DNA from: Propioniciclava sp.
GTDB taxonomy: Bacteria > Actinomycetota > Actinomycetes > Propionibacteriales > Propionibacteriaceae
Length of the DNA stretch: 44,487 bases
Assembly (NCBI RefSeq): GCF_029977985.1
Contig: NZ_JARKOT010000055.1
Location: forward strand, 1-44,487
Reading direction: 5' to 3'
Part shown: positions 8,844 to 18,200 of the stretch, piece after piece
Numbering within the stretch: position 1 is the first letter of the stretch
Layout: every line of letters starts with the position of its first letter
Position numbers and translations under genes: made by a program
Notes under the pieces: generated by a model
The model's database searches: none
Told to the model about the DNA's origin: nothing
The model's input: only the letters and a program-made list of their open reading frames with translations

Positions 8844-9812
8844 GTGACGGGGACGCGGCGGGTGTCGGCGCTGATGATGGCGCCCGTCGTCGCGGCGTTC
8901 GTCCCGCTCGCCGCCTGCGGTCCTGCCCCGACGCCCACCCCTGTCCCCACCACGGCCACACCCACGCCGACGGCGTCCGGCACCGTGTCGAGCCCGGCTG
9001 CCGAGCTCGACCTCACCGCCCCGGGGGTGGCCAGGGCCGTCGTCGACGACCTCATGGAGGCCGCCGGTGCCGACCGGGCGGTCCTGGTGTCCGTGACGCA
9101 GCGTGAGGCGACGGTGGCCGTCGTGAAGAACGGGGCGGCCGAGGCGTGGGGCTACCGCGGGGGCACGATCGCGCCCGTCCGCTCCGATGTGAACTACGTG
9201 GCACAGGCCTTCTTCAGCCCCGACGACTTCGCCCTCGACGACGTGGGCGCGCTGTTTCGGGCAGGCATGGCGGTCTCGGGCTCGGACGCCGGCCAGGAAC
9301 TGTCGATCGTCGACTACTCGGGTGGCTATGTGGCCATGACAGTGACGACGAACCCCGAGTCGCGGACGGTCTTCTTCAACCCCGACGGCACGCTGCTGCC
9401 CACCCTCGAGTTCGGCTCGGCCGAGGGACTGGCGCAGGGCTATCGCGAGGTGGTCGGCGACCGGGCGCTCGCCCTGCAACTCGGCTTCGGCACCGACCTC
9501 GGGGTCTATCTGGACGCCGCGGGTGCAGGCGTCGGCACCACGACGCGGCGCCAGCGGGCAGCGCGCACACCGGTGATCGTCACGACGCGCAACGAGTCGG
9601 CCACGCTGGCCACGTTCAATCCCCAGCAGATCGAGCCGGCCGTCGTGTGGAAGGTTGTGCGGGATGCCTGGGTCGCCGGCGAGTTCACCTACGACCAGCC
9701 GTGGAGCTGTGTCGCCGACGACCGCGCGGGGACGGGGACCCCGCGGCTCTACTTCCAGGTGGGGTCCACGTCGTTCACGACCGACCTGAGCGGCCGTCGG
9801 CTCGTCGGCTGA
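8844..9812 (+). CDS. Secreted lipoprotein of unknown function
   Basis: 322 residues. The N-terminus has basic residues, a hydrophobic stretch (ALMMAPVVAAFVPLAACG) and a lipobox LAAC with the modifiable Cys near residue 26, followed by a Pro/Thr linker (PAPTPTPVPTTATPTPTAS), so it is predicted to be anchored outside the membrane. The rest is soluble and alpha/beta-like, with segments such as GYRGGTIAPVRSDVNYVAQAFFSPDDF and EPAVVWKVVRDAW, in which I recognise no enzyme motif. GTG 8844 follows TAGGCT by 7 nt. It converges on the YpfJ-type peptidase with a 9-bp gap. No function should be assigned. Confidence 0.85.
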   Translation: MTGTRRVSALMMAPVVAAFVPLAACGPAPTPTPVPTTATPTPTASGTVSSPAAELDLTAPGVARAVVDDLMEAAGADRAVLVSVTQREATVAVVKNGAAEAWGYRGGTIAPVRSDVNYVAQAFFSPDDFALDDVGALFRAGMAVSGSDAGQELSIVDYSGGYVAMTVTTNPESRTVFFNPDGTLLPTLEFGSAEGLAQGYREVVGDRALALQLGFGTDLGVYLDAAGAGVGTTTRRQRAARTPVIVTTRNESATLATFNPQQIEPAVVWKVVRDAWVAGEFTYDQPWSCVADDRAGTGTPRLYFQVGSTSFTTDLSGRRLVG

Positions 9813-9821
9813 GCCCAGCGC

Positions 9822-10691
9822 TCAGGCGCCCAGGTTGTCGGTGGAGAAGGTGTCGCACTGGTTCGGGTCACCGGACTCGAAGCCGCGGGCGAGCCAGTAC
9901 TGACGCATCTGCGAGCTGCCGTGCGACCAGGTCTCGGGGGTCACCTGGCCCTGCGTCTTGGCCTGGATCCGGTCGTCGCCCACCGCGGACGCCGCCTCCT
10001 GCGCGGAGTTGAGGTCCTCTTGGGTGATGTTGCTGATGGGGCTGTTCGGATCGGAGTCGGCATGCCGGAACCAGACGCCGGCATAGCAGTCGGCCTGGAG
10101 CTCGAGGCGGACGCCGGGCGATGTCGGGCCGGTCGTCTGACCCTGGGCCTGCACCTGCGACATCACGCCGGTGAGGTTCGAGATGTGGTGTCCGTACTCG
10201 TGGGCGAGCACGTAGGCCTCGGCCGCGTACGTGTGCTGCGCACCGAGCTGGGTGAGCAGCCCCTCGAAGAAGGTGGTGTCGAGGTAGACGATCTGGTCGG
10301 CCGGGCAGTAGAACGGTCCGACCTGAGACGTCGCCTGGCCGCAGGCCGTGTTAACCGAGCCGGTGAAGGTCGTGGTGGACGCCTCCTGGTAGCCGTTCAC
10401 CGCTCCCGACCAGTAGGACTGGATGGAGTTCGTGTACGCCACCCAACGGCATTCGGGATCGTTCTCGAGGTCGGCACCCGTCTGGCAGTGCGCGTACTGG
10501 TTCGTGCTCGTGTCGGTGGGCGCCGTCGTGCCGCCGCCGAGCAGCGCCCCGGGGTCGAACCCGAACAGGAGCGCGAGGATGAGGATGATGAGACCGGCGC
10601 CGCCGCCCACCGCGATGGGGCCGCCACGACCGCCACCACCGCCGCCCCGCATCTGCGACGGGTCGAGACGAGCGCTTCTGTTGAACTCCAC
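9822..10691 (-). CDS. ypfJ: YpfJ/KPN_02809-family putative neutral zinc metallopeptidase
   Basis: 289 residues, the usual family length. The short cytoplasmic N-terminus (MEFNRSARLDPSQMRGGGGGG) is followed by one membrane segment (GLIILILALLFGF), then an extracytoplasmic domain with the zinc motif HEYGHH in AYVLAHEYGHHISNLTGV and the downstream ligand region LELQADCYAGVW. The N-terminal R-S-x-x-L-D-P-S-Q motif is characteristic of the family. The start is GTG 10691, with AGAGGGGGA 5 nt upstream; the frame is open further upstream but without support. Substrate and role are not established. Confidence 0.9.
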   Translation of the reverse strand: MEFNRSARLDPSQMRGGGGGGRGGPIAVGGGAGLIILILALLFGFDPGALLGGGTTAPTDTSTNQYAHCQTGADLENDPECRWVAYTNSIQSYWSGAVNGYQEASTTTFTGSVNTACGQATSQVGPFYCPADQIVYLDTTFFEGLLTQLGAQHTYAAEAYVLAHEYGHHISNLTGVMSQVQAQGQTTGPTSPGVRLELQADCYAGVWFRHADSDPNSPISNITQEDLNSAQEAASAVGDDRIQAKTQGQVTPETWSHGSSQMRQYWLARGFESGDPNQCDTFSTDNLGA

Positions 10692-10813
10692 GACGTTCCC
10701 CCTCTGAAGCGACAGTGCCGTCGAGCGGAGCATAGTCCGTAGTGCCCACCAACACGAGGGATCGAGGTTCACGGCGCGCTGTCGATTCGTTTGGTTGCGG
10801 CCACTGCGCGCGC

Positions 10814-10819
10814 CAAGAT
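10814..10819 (+). promoter_or_regulatory. -10 hexamer CAAGAT, leaderless promoter
   Basis: CAAGAT ends 7 nt before GTG 10827. If this is the promoter, the ATG at 10818 lies inside the -10 box and cannot be the start. Confidence 0.35.
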
Positions 10820-10826
10820 GGGACAG

Positions 10827-11555
10827 GTGCAGATCGTGGGGGTTGAGGTGCCGGGCGGCAGCCCCGTGCTCACCGCCACGCTCGGCCACGGCCAGGACCC
10901 CCACCAGCTGGTGTGGGAGGGAGGCTACCGGGTCGTCCGGCCGCTGAGCGCCACCGGCACCGTCCACGACCTCACCGTGACCCTCCAGGTCGCCGCCCAC
11001 CACCGCCCCATCACGCCCCGCGGTCCGCAGCGGACCCGCACCACCTTGCGCGCCGACGAGCAGACCGCGCCGCCCGTGATCCGGCAACGGCTGGCGGCCT
11101 ACGGCATCGTCGTGTCCGATCGGGGCATCCTCGCGACCGAGTTCTCGCCGCGCACCGCCGTCCCCGGCATGTGGGGGCTGCCGGGCGGTGGCATCGATCC
11201 GGGCGAGAACCCGGCCACCACCGTGCAGCGCGAGGTGTTCGAGGAGACCGGGCAGACCATCGACGTCGTGCAGTTCCTCGACATTCAGTCCGATCACTGG
11301 ATCGGCCACTCGCCGGCAGGCGTCGTCGAGGACTTCCACGCCGTCCGGCTCATCTATGCCGCGCACTGCACGCACCCTGTCGACCCCGTCGTGCACGACG
11401 TGGGCGGCACCACGGCCTCCAGCCAGTGGGTGGCCGCCAACCGGCTGCGGGAAGTCGACTGGATCAACGGCTCGCGCGCCCTCCTGGGCAAACACGCGGG
11501 CGGCGTCCTGCGCGGCTGGCGGACCCGGCTGCTCACCCAGCCGCGCCGCCCGTAA
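10827..11555 (+). CDS. NUDIX hydrolase
   Basis: 242 residues. The canonical Nudix box is complete: GGGIDPGENPATTVQREVF followed directly by EETG, matching Gx5Ex7REUxEExGU. The box follows WGLPGG at about residue 120, so the enzyme should hydrolyse a nucleoside diphosphate linked to another moiety using Mg2+. The ~85-residue N-terminal extension (VEVPGGSPVLTATLGHG and following) is not part of the Nudix fold and is unrecognised. Two starts are possible: ATG 10818 and GTG 10827. I chose GTG because a CAAGAT box precedes it at the spacing seen before other genes here. It converges on the Bax-inhibitor gene across a strong hairpin. Confidence 0.85.
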   Translation: MQIVGVEVPGGSPVLTATLGHGQDPHQLVWEGGYRVVRPLSATGTVHDLTVTLQVAAHHRPITPRGPQRTRTTLRADEQTAPPVIRQRLAAYGIVVSDRGILATEFSPRTAVPGMWGLPGGGIDPGENPATTVQREVFEETGQTIDVVQFLDIQSDHWIGHSPAGVVEDFHAVRLIYAAHCTHPVDPVVHDVGGTTASSQWVAANRLREVDWINGSRALLGKHAGGVLRGWRTRLLTQPRRP

Positions 11556-11566
11556 CGGACCCGGAA

Positions 11567-11598
11567 CAGGGCCCCCGCACCGACGTGCGGGGGCCCTG
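11567..11598. terminator. Bidirectional hairpin terminator
   Basis: CAGGGCCCCCGCAC and GTGCGGGGGCCCTG form a perfect 14-bp stem with loop CGAC between the convergent NUDIX and Bax-inhibitor genes. Confidence 0.85.
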
Positions 11599-11617
11599 CG
11601 CGAGCCGAGGGGCGGCG

Positions 11618-12466
11618 TCAGTTGCGGAAGTAGCTCATGACGCGGAGGATCTCGGTGTAGAGCCACACCATGGTGACGGTCAGGCCGAACGCGGCACGCC
11701 ACGACTCGGACGCCGGCAGCCGGTTTCGAATGCCCTGCTCGATGTAGTCGAAGTCCATGATCAGGTTCGCCACGGCCAGGACCAGGGCCACGATCGAGAT
11801 GGCGACCGCGAGCAACCCGGCCCCCGAGCCGATGTTGCGGATGCCGAGGTCGATGCCCGCGAAGGACAGGCCGAGGTTCAGCAGGACGAGGCCGGCGAAG
11901 GCGAACGTCGAGATCGTGACGATCTTGCGGAACTGGCTGGTCACCTTGATGCGAAGGCCCTTGTAGGCGGCGAGCGTCGCGGCGGCGGCCACGAAGGTCG
12001 CGAGCACGGCGGGAACGACGATGCCTGGGTAGAGGATCTCGAACAGCAGGCTGAAGGCGCCCACGAACACGCCCTCGACGACCGAGAACAGCATCACGAA
12101 CGGGGCGCCGATCTGGCGGCGGAACGACATCATGAGGACGACGCCGAAGGTGATGAGGCCGGCCACCATCGTGACGACGCCCAGCGACATCATGCTCGGC
12201 AGAACGGCGGGCAGGAACATGAACGACAGCGCCGCCACCAGGAACACCACGCCGAGCGTGATGGCCGACTTGGTGATGACGTCGTCGATCGTCATGACGC
12301 CGCCTGCGGGCTGCTGCGGCTGCGGCACGCCGTACGGCTGCTGGCCGTACGGGTCGCCGGAGGGCTGCTGGGGGTAGCCGTAGCCCTGCTGCGGGTACCC
12401 CTGGGAAGTGGGCTGCTGCGGAGCGAACTGCTCGCTCCGAGCGAAGACGGGGTTGGAACTGCGCAT
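11618..12466 (-). CDS. Bax inhibitor-1/YccA-family membrane protein
   Basis: 282 residues. Residues 1-~55 are a low-complexity cytoplasmic tail rich in Gln, Pro, Tyr and Gly (QPTSQGYPQQGYGYPQQPSG). Then follow MTIDDVITKSAITLGVVFLVAALSF and about seven hydrophobic segments ending ADLIMDFDYIEQGI-like (here ANLIMDFDYIEQGIRNRLP), the conserved carboxylate-containing signature of the actinobacterial branch. Bacterial BI-1 relatives have been described as pH-sensitive Ca2+ leak channels; the role here is inference. ATG 12466 has GAAAGG about 8 nt upstream. A TACAAT box lies about 35 nt upstream of the start. Its 3' end shares the bidirectional terminator. Confidence 0.9.
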   Translation of the reverse strand: MRSSNPVFARSEQFAPQQPTSQGYPQQGYGYPQQPSGDPYGQQPYGVPQPQQPAGGVMTIDDVITKSAITLGVVFLVAALSFMFLPAVLPSMMSLGVVTMVAGLITFGVVLMMSFRRQIGAPFVMLFSVVEGVFVGAFSLLFEILYPGIVVPAVLATFVAAAATLAAYKGLRIKVTSQFRKIVTISTFAFAGLVLLNLGLSFAGIDLGIRNIGSGAGLLAVAISIVALVLAVANLIMDFDYIEQGIRNRLPASESWRAAFGLTVTMVWLYTEILRVMSYFRN

Positions 12467-12500
12467 TTTTCTGGCCTTTCATCGGTCAGGTCGTGTCGTC

Positions 12501-12506
12501 ATTGTA
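12501..12506 (-). promoter_or_regulatory. -10 hexamer TACAAT upstream of the Bax-inhibitor gene
   Basis: TACAAT reads leftward 34 nt before ATG 12466, leaving room for a short leader that contains the Shine-Dalgarno sequence GAAAGG. No convincing -35 element was seen. Confidence 0.45.
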
Positions 12507-12590
12507 CGCAACGCCTGGCAGACGGCCGTCATTCCCGACCCCCGGTCGCCCCCCGGTCGGCCCCTGCCTTCGGTGGACAGAGCTGGCGGG

Positions 12591-12663
12591 TGCCCCCGGC
12601 GGGATTCGAACCCGCACTCGGGCGGGTTTAAGCCGCCTGCCTCTGCCGTTGGGCTACGGGGGC
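12591..12663 (-). tRNA. Class I-shaped tRNA with anticodon UAA (nominal tRNA-Leu)
   Basis: The 73-nt cloverleaf folds without forcing: acceptor GCCCCCG/CGGGGGC, U8 A9, D arm GCCC..GGC with A14 and GG in the loop, anticodon stem GGCGG/CCGCC, loop CTTAAAC (anticodon TAA), variable loop of only 5 nt (CGAGT), T arm GCGGG-TTCGAAT-CCCGC and discriminator A73. CCA is not encoded (A73 is followed by CCCGCC). UAA reads the Leu codon UUA, but bacterial tRNA-Leu normally has a long (class II) variable arm, which is absent here. A73 and A14 are compatible with LeuRS. The gene lies downstream of ppx/gppA on the same strand. Confidence 0.85.
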
Positions 12664-12672
12664 CCGGGAGCC

Positions 12673-13611
12673 TCAGCCTACGGCGTCCGGCCCTGGGGTC
12701 AGGAGACCGAGGACGAGACCGTCCAGGATGTCCGCCTCGCTGACGGTGAGGTCGACGCCGAGGCGCTCCCCCACACGGCCCGCGATGAGCGCGCCCGCGC
12801 AGATCACGTCCGCCCGGCCGGGCTGCATGGTCGGAACGCGGAGCACCTCGGCCACCGGCATGGCCAGCAGACGGCTGGCCAGCTCGAACAGATCCGTGCG
12901 GCGCACGACCGAACCGTGGACCCGGGCCCGGTCGTAGGTCTCGAGACCCTGGACGATCGCCGCCAGCGAGGTGGCCGTCCCGCCCACCCCGAACCACGTG
13001 CGGGCCGCCCCGAAGTCCACGGCCGACGCGTCCAGGAGGTCGTCGACATATTCCATGGCCTCGGTGATCTCGGCGCCCGTCGGCGGATCGCCCGCAAGGA
13101 ATCGCTCCCGCAGCCGCACCGAGCCCATGTCGAGGCTGATGCCGCGGGCGATGCGCCCCGGTCGGCCGAGCACCAACTCGGTCGAGCCGCCGCCGATGTC
13201 CATGACGAGGGCGGGGACGTCGGCGTCCGGGTTGGCGGTGAGTGCGCCGGTGAACGACAGCTCCGCCTCCTCGGCGCCGCTGATGATCTCGGGGGTGACG
13301 CCCAGCCGCTCGCGGACGCCGGCGTAGAACGCCTCCCGGTTGCGCGCATCCCGTGCCGCGGAGGTCGCGGCGAAGCGGACGCGCTCGACGCCCAGATCGG
13401 CCAGCACGGCGGCGTACTCGTCGCAGGCGGCGAACGTGCGGGTCAGTGCGTCCTGGTGGAATTCACCGGCGGCGTCCACGCCCTGCCCCAAGCGGGTGAT
13501 GCGGAGGTCGCGGGCCAGCTCGGTGAAACCCGCATCGGACGCCTCGGCCACCAGCAGGCGGACCGAGTTCGTGCCGCAGTCGATGGCGGCCACGCGGTGG
13601 GGGGCGGTCAT
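12673..13611 (-). CDS. Ppx/GppA-family exopolyphosphatase/phosphatase
   Basis: A 312-residue ASKHA-fold phosphatase that removes phosphate from polyphosphate and/or pppGpp. Motifs are in order: N-terminal VAAIDCGTNSVRLLVAE (phosphate 1 loop), LARDLRITRLGQGVD, ISGAEEAELSFTGAL and VMDIGGGSTELVLG (phosphate 2 loop), then RGISLDMGSVRLRERFL. It lacks the C-terminal HD domain of the ~500-residue proteobacterial enzymes, as in the short actinobacterial Ppx proteins. ATG 13611 overlaps the stop of the DUF501 gene by 4 bp (ATGA), which shows translational coupling. Polyphosphatase and pppGpp phosphatase cannot be separated from sequence alone. Confidence 0.92.
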   Translation of the reverse strand: MTAPHRVAAIDCGTNSVRLLVAEASDAGFTELARDLRITRLGQGVDAAGEFHQDALTRTFAACDEYAAVLADLGVERVRFAATSAARDARNREAFYAGVRERLGVTPEIISGAEEAELSFTGALTANPDADVPALVMDIGGGSTELVLGRPGRIARGISLDMGSVRLRERFLAGDPPTGAEITEAMEYVDDLLDASAVDFGAARTWFGVGGTATSLAAIVQGLETYDRARVHGSVVRRTDLFELASRLLAMPVAEVLRVPTMQPGRADVICAGALIAGRVGERLGVDLTVSEADILDGLVLGLLTPGPDAVG

Positions 13612-14111
13612 GCGTTCTCCTCCAGGCAAGGTCGGGTCCAGAAGTCGCCGAGGGCGGCCAGGGCTTCGTCGCCGAGCGGGGTGACGCCCGGGCCGGCGGC
13701 CAACGCGTGGCCGACGAGGACGTGCAGGCACTTGACACGCGTCGGCATGCCGCCGGCGCTCACCCCGTCGATCTCGGGCACGTCGCCGAGCGTGGCCCGA
13801 TCGGCCAGATAGGCGACGTGGGCGGCACGATGCGCCCGGGCGAGGCTCGGATCGTCGGCGAGCCGGGCCGTCATGGCGGCCATCAGGCCTTGCGCTTCGA
13901 GGGTCGAGCAGCCGGCGACGGCGCGCGGGCACGTGAGGTAGTACATGGTGGGGAAAGGGGTCCCGTCGGCGAGGCGGGGCTCGGTGGCGACGACGCCGGG
14001 CTTGCCGCACGGGCAGCGCCACGCGATGCCGGCGATGCCGCGCGGAGGGCGTCCGAGCTGGGCGGTCAGGATTTCTACGTCAGCGGGGGTCGCGGGCTCG
14101 AATGTGGGCAC
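13608..14111 (-). CDS. DUF501-family protein
   Basis: 167 residues with the DUF501 hallmarks: QLGRPPRGIAGIAWRCPCGKP at the N-terminus, a TPFPTMYYLTCP segment, then CSTLEAQG, GVSAGGMPTRVKCLHVLV and a C-terminal ALGDFWTRPC. Conserved Cys and His residues (CPCG, YYLTCP, VKCLH) suggest a metal site; this is an inference. Function is unknown. The gene lies between ftsB and ppx, overlaps ppx by 4 bp and follows ftsB after 17 bp. The same order is known in Mycobacterium (Rv1024-Rv1026). Confidence 0.9.
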   Translation of the reverse strand: MPTFEPATPADVEILTAQLGRPPRGIAGIAWRCPCGKPGVVATEPRLADGTPFPTMYYLTCPRAVAGCSTLEAQGLMAAMTARLADDPSLARAHRAAHVAYLADRATLGDVPEIDGVSAGGMPTRVKCLHVLVGHALAAGPGVTPLGDEALAALGDFWTRPCLEENA

Positions 14112-14128
14112 CCGACCAGACTAGCCGC

Positions 14129-14698
14129 TCACCCGCGCGCAGGTTCGGGCTCGTCGGCGGCGTTGACGGAGCCGGCCAGGTGGTCCCACCAACGGGGCTC
14201 GAGCCCGTTCGGGACGCTGCTGCCGACACCTCGGATCTCCACACCGCCGGTGAGCACCCTGCCGTCGCGCCCGATGACCCGATAGCCCACCTCGCCGGGC
14301 ATCACCCAGCCCAGGCGTTGGCGAGCCTGCGCCTGGACGTAGGCCGGGTCGTTCCACCGTTCCAACTCGGAGGTGAGTTCGGCGATGCGCGCCGAGTTGG
14401 CCTCGATCTCGGCGCGTGCCGCAGCCAACTCGCCCGCCTGGACGAGGTAGACGCGCAACGATCCGGCGAACGACAGGGCCATGATGACGAGCACCGCCGC
14501 GAACACCAAGGCGCGCCGGGTGACATGGAACGGCCGCTTCGGGCGCGGCATGCGCCTCGCCGCCCGGGTGACCACCTGGGCGACCGGGGCGGCCGCTTGG
14601 GCGATCGTCTGCTGGGCGAGACCCTTGCCCGTGCGCGGACGGCGCGACTTCCGGCCGGGGCCGGCTGGCTTGCGGGCACTGTGGGTGTCGCGCGCCAC
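14129..14698 (-). CDS. ftsB: FtsB/DivIC-family septum formation initiator
   Basis: A 189-residue single-pass divisome protein. The long basic cytoplasmic N-terminus (ARKPAGPGRKSRRPRTGKG) leads to one membrane helix (ALVFAAVLVIMALSFAGSLRVYLV), a short coiled coil (AGELAAARAEIEANSARIAELTSELE) and the conserved WNDPAYVQAQARQRLGWVMPGE, which is typical of actinobacterial DivIC. GTG 14698 is strongly supported by GAAGGAGG 5 nt upstream. It probably starts the ftsB-DUF501-ppx operon from a TACCCT box at 14728-14733. Confidence 0.92.
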   Translation of the reverse strand: MARDTHSARKPAGPGRKSRRPRTGKGLAQQTIAQAAAPVAQVVTRAARRMPRPKRPFHVTRRALVFAAVLVIMALSFAGSLRVYLVQAGELAAARAEIEANSARIAELTSELERWNDPAYVQAQARQRLGWVMPGEVGYRVIGRDGRVLTGGVEIRGVGSSVPNGLEPRWWDHLAGSVNAADEPEPARG

Positions 14699-14727
14699 GG
14701 GTCCTCCTTCGACTGGGGTGTCTCTTC

Positions 14728-14733
14728 AGGGTA
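14728..14733 (-). promoter_or_regulatory. -10 hexamer TACCCT for ftsB-DUF501-ppx
   Basis: TACCCT reads leftward 29 nt before the GTG start of ftsB, between the eno terminator hairpin and the ftsB Shine-Dalgarno sequence. Confidence 0.4.
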
Positions 14734-14779
14734 GGCGGGCGCCGGCGTCCGGGAGACCGCCGACACGCCCGTGACGCCG

Positions 14780-14809
14780 AACGGCCGGCCCCCGAAGGGA
14801 CCGGCCGTT
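14780..14809 (-). terminator. eno: Hairpin terminator downstream of eno
   Basis: Arms AACGGCCGG (14780-14788) and CCGGCCGTT (14801-14809) pair perfectly and enclose an inner CCC/GGG pairing with loop CGAA. It lies 14 nt past the eno stop codon. Confidence 0.7.
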
Positions 14810-14823
14810 GCGGGTGTCGGAAC

Positions 14824-17351
<2,528 letters not shown>

Positions 17352-17388
17352 GGTGGTCCGACCTCCTGGTGGGTTGTCCGCGCTCATC

Positions 17389-17733
17389 CTAGTGGGCCAC
17401 GCTCACGATGGCCGCGAGGACCAGCCCCGCGATCACCGCCGTGCCCAGCCCGAGCACCAGGACCGAGGAGGTTGCGGCAGGTACCGAATCGGACACGATC
17501 CCGCCGACCGCGCGATGGTGGCGGGCCGTCTCCTGCTGGAGCGTGAGCACGATGACGAGCGCCACGAGCAGGACGGCGGGGGTGACGGGCACCCCCGCGT
17601 TGGAGAGGGGCTTGAGCAGCAGGACGCCGACGAGGAGGAGGGACAGGGTCGTGCGCGTCCAGGCGAGGGTGGTGCGCTCGGGCTGGAGGCCCGGGTCGTC
17701 GTGGGTCGGGACGTCCCGCGTAGCCGCGGCCAC
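17389..17733 (-). CDS. DUF202-family membrane protein (second of a tandem pair)
   Basis: 114 residues with three membrane segments. The DUF202 signature PERTTLAWTRTTLSLLLVGVLLL occupies residues 17-40, followed by TPAVLLVALVIVLTLQQ and SSVLVLGLGTAVIAGLVLAAI. GTG 17733 lies 1 bp after the stop of the first DUF202 gene, so the pair is cotranscribed. It resembles YidG-type proteins; the function is unknown. Confidence 0.88.
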   Translation of the reverse strand: MAAATRDVPTHDDPGLQPERTTLAWTRTTLSLLLVGVLLLKPLSNAGVPVTPAVLLVALVIVLTLQQETARHHRAVGGIVSDSVPAATSSVLVLGLGTAVIAGLVLAAIVSVAH

Positions 17734-17734
17734 C

Positions 17735-18136
17735 TCAGAGCCACCCGAGGACGAGGCCCACCAGCAGCAGCGAGCCGATCACGAGGCCGAGCGCCACCGT
17801 GAGAGCCAGCGCTGGGGCGGGCAGCGGACGCCGGCGCCGCATGGCAGTCTCGACGCGGAACCAGCGCATCGTCGCAGTAAGGGAGACGAGGAGGGCGGTG
17901 AGGACCAAGGTGACGGCTGCGACGTGCCGGGACAGGCTCGGGAAGACGTCGACGGTGAACGCCTCCAGCGCCACGCCGCCGCCCAGCAGGGCGAGGGCGG
18001 TGCGCATCCAGGCGAGGAAGGTGCGCTCGTTCGCGAGCGTGAACCGCGGATCCGGCTCGGCGCCGTCCGGAAACAGCGTGCGCGTCAGCCAGCCACGGGC
18101 CGGGGCGCCGGCGTCCTTGTCCTGCTCATCCGCCAC
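17735..18136 (-). CDS. DUF202-family membrane protein (first of a tandem pair, YidH-like)
   Basis: 133 residues with three membrane segments. The DUF202 core is DPRFTLANERTFLAWMRTALALLGGGVAL (residues 29-57), typical of YidH-type proteins, then AAVTLVLTALLVSLTATMRWF and LALTVALGLVIGSLLLVGLVLG. GTG 18136 follows a TATCGT box by 6 nt with no Shine-Dalgarno sequence, so this gene may begin its own leaderless unit after the mfd terminator hairpin. Function is unknown. Confidence 0.88.
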   Translation of the reverse strand: MADEQDKDAGAPARGWLTRTLFPDGAEPDPRFTLANERTFLAWMRTALALLGGGVALEAFTVDVFPSLSRHVAAVTLVLTALLVSLTATMRWFRVETAMRRRRPLPAPALALTVALGLVIGSLLLVGLVLGWL

Positions 18137-18142
18137 AGCCAG

Positions 18143-18148
18143 ACGATA
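18143..18148 (-). promoter_or_regulatory. -10 hexamer TATCGT, leaderless promoter
   Basis: TATCGT ends 6 nt before GTG 18136 of the YidH-like gene, directly after the mfd terminator hairpin. Confidence 0.4.
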
Positions 18149-18160
18149 CCGCTTGCCCTG

Positions 18161-18190
18161 GCCCCGCTCGGCGCGGTCTGCGCCGGGGGC
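18161..18190 (-). terminator. mfd: Hairpin terminator downstream of mfd
   Basis: Outer arms GCCCC/GGGGC and inner arms CGGCGC/GCGCCG pair, with loop GGTCT and a 3-nt bulge, 11 nt past the mfd stop codon. Confidence 0.6.
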
Positions 18191-18200
18191 TGCCGGTGGA

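Noticed and set aside
4673-9055. 1460-codon open frame on the reverse strand across the symporter and S9 peptidase genes
   Set aside because: Overlaps three well-supported genes and shows only low-complexity Asp/Arg/His-rich sequence.
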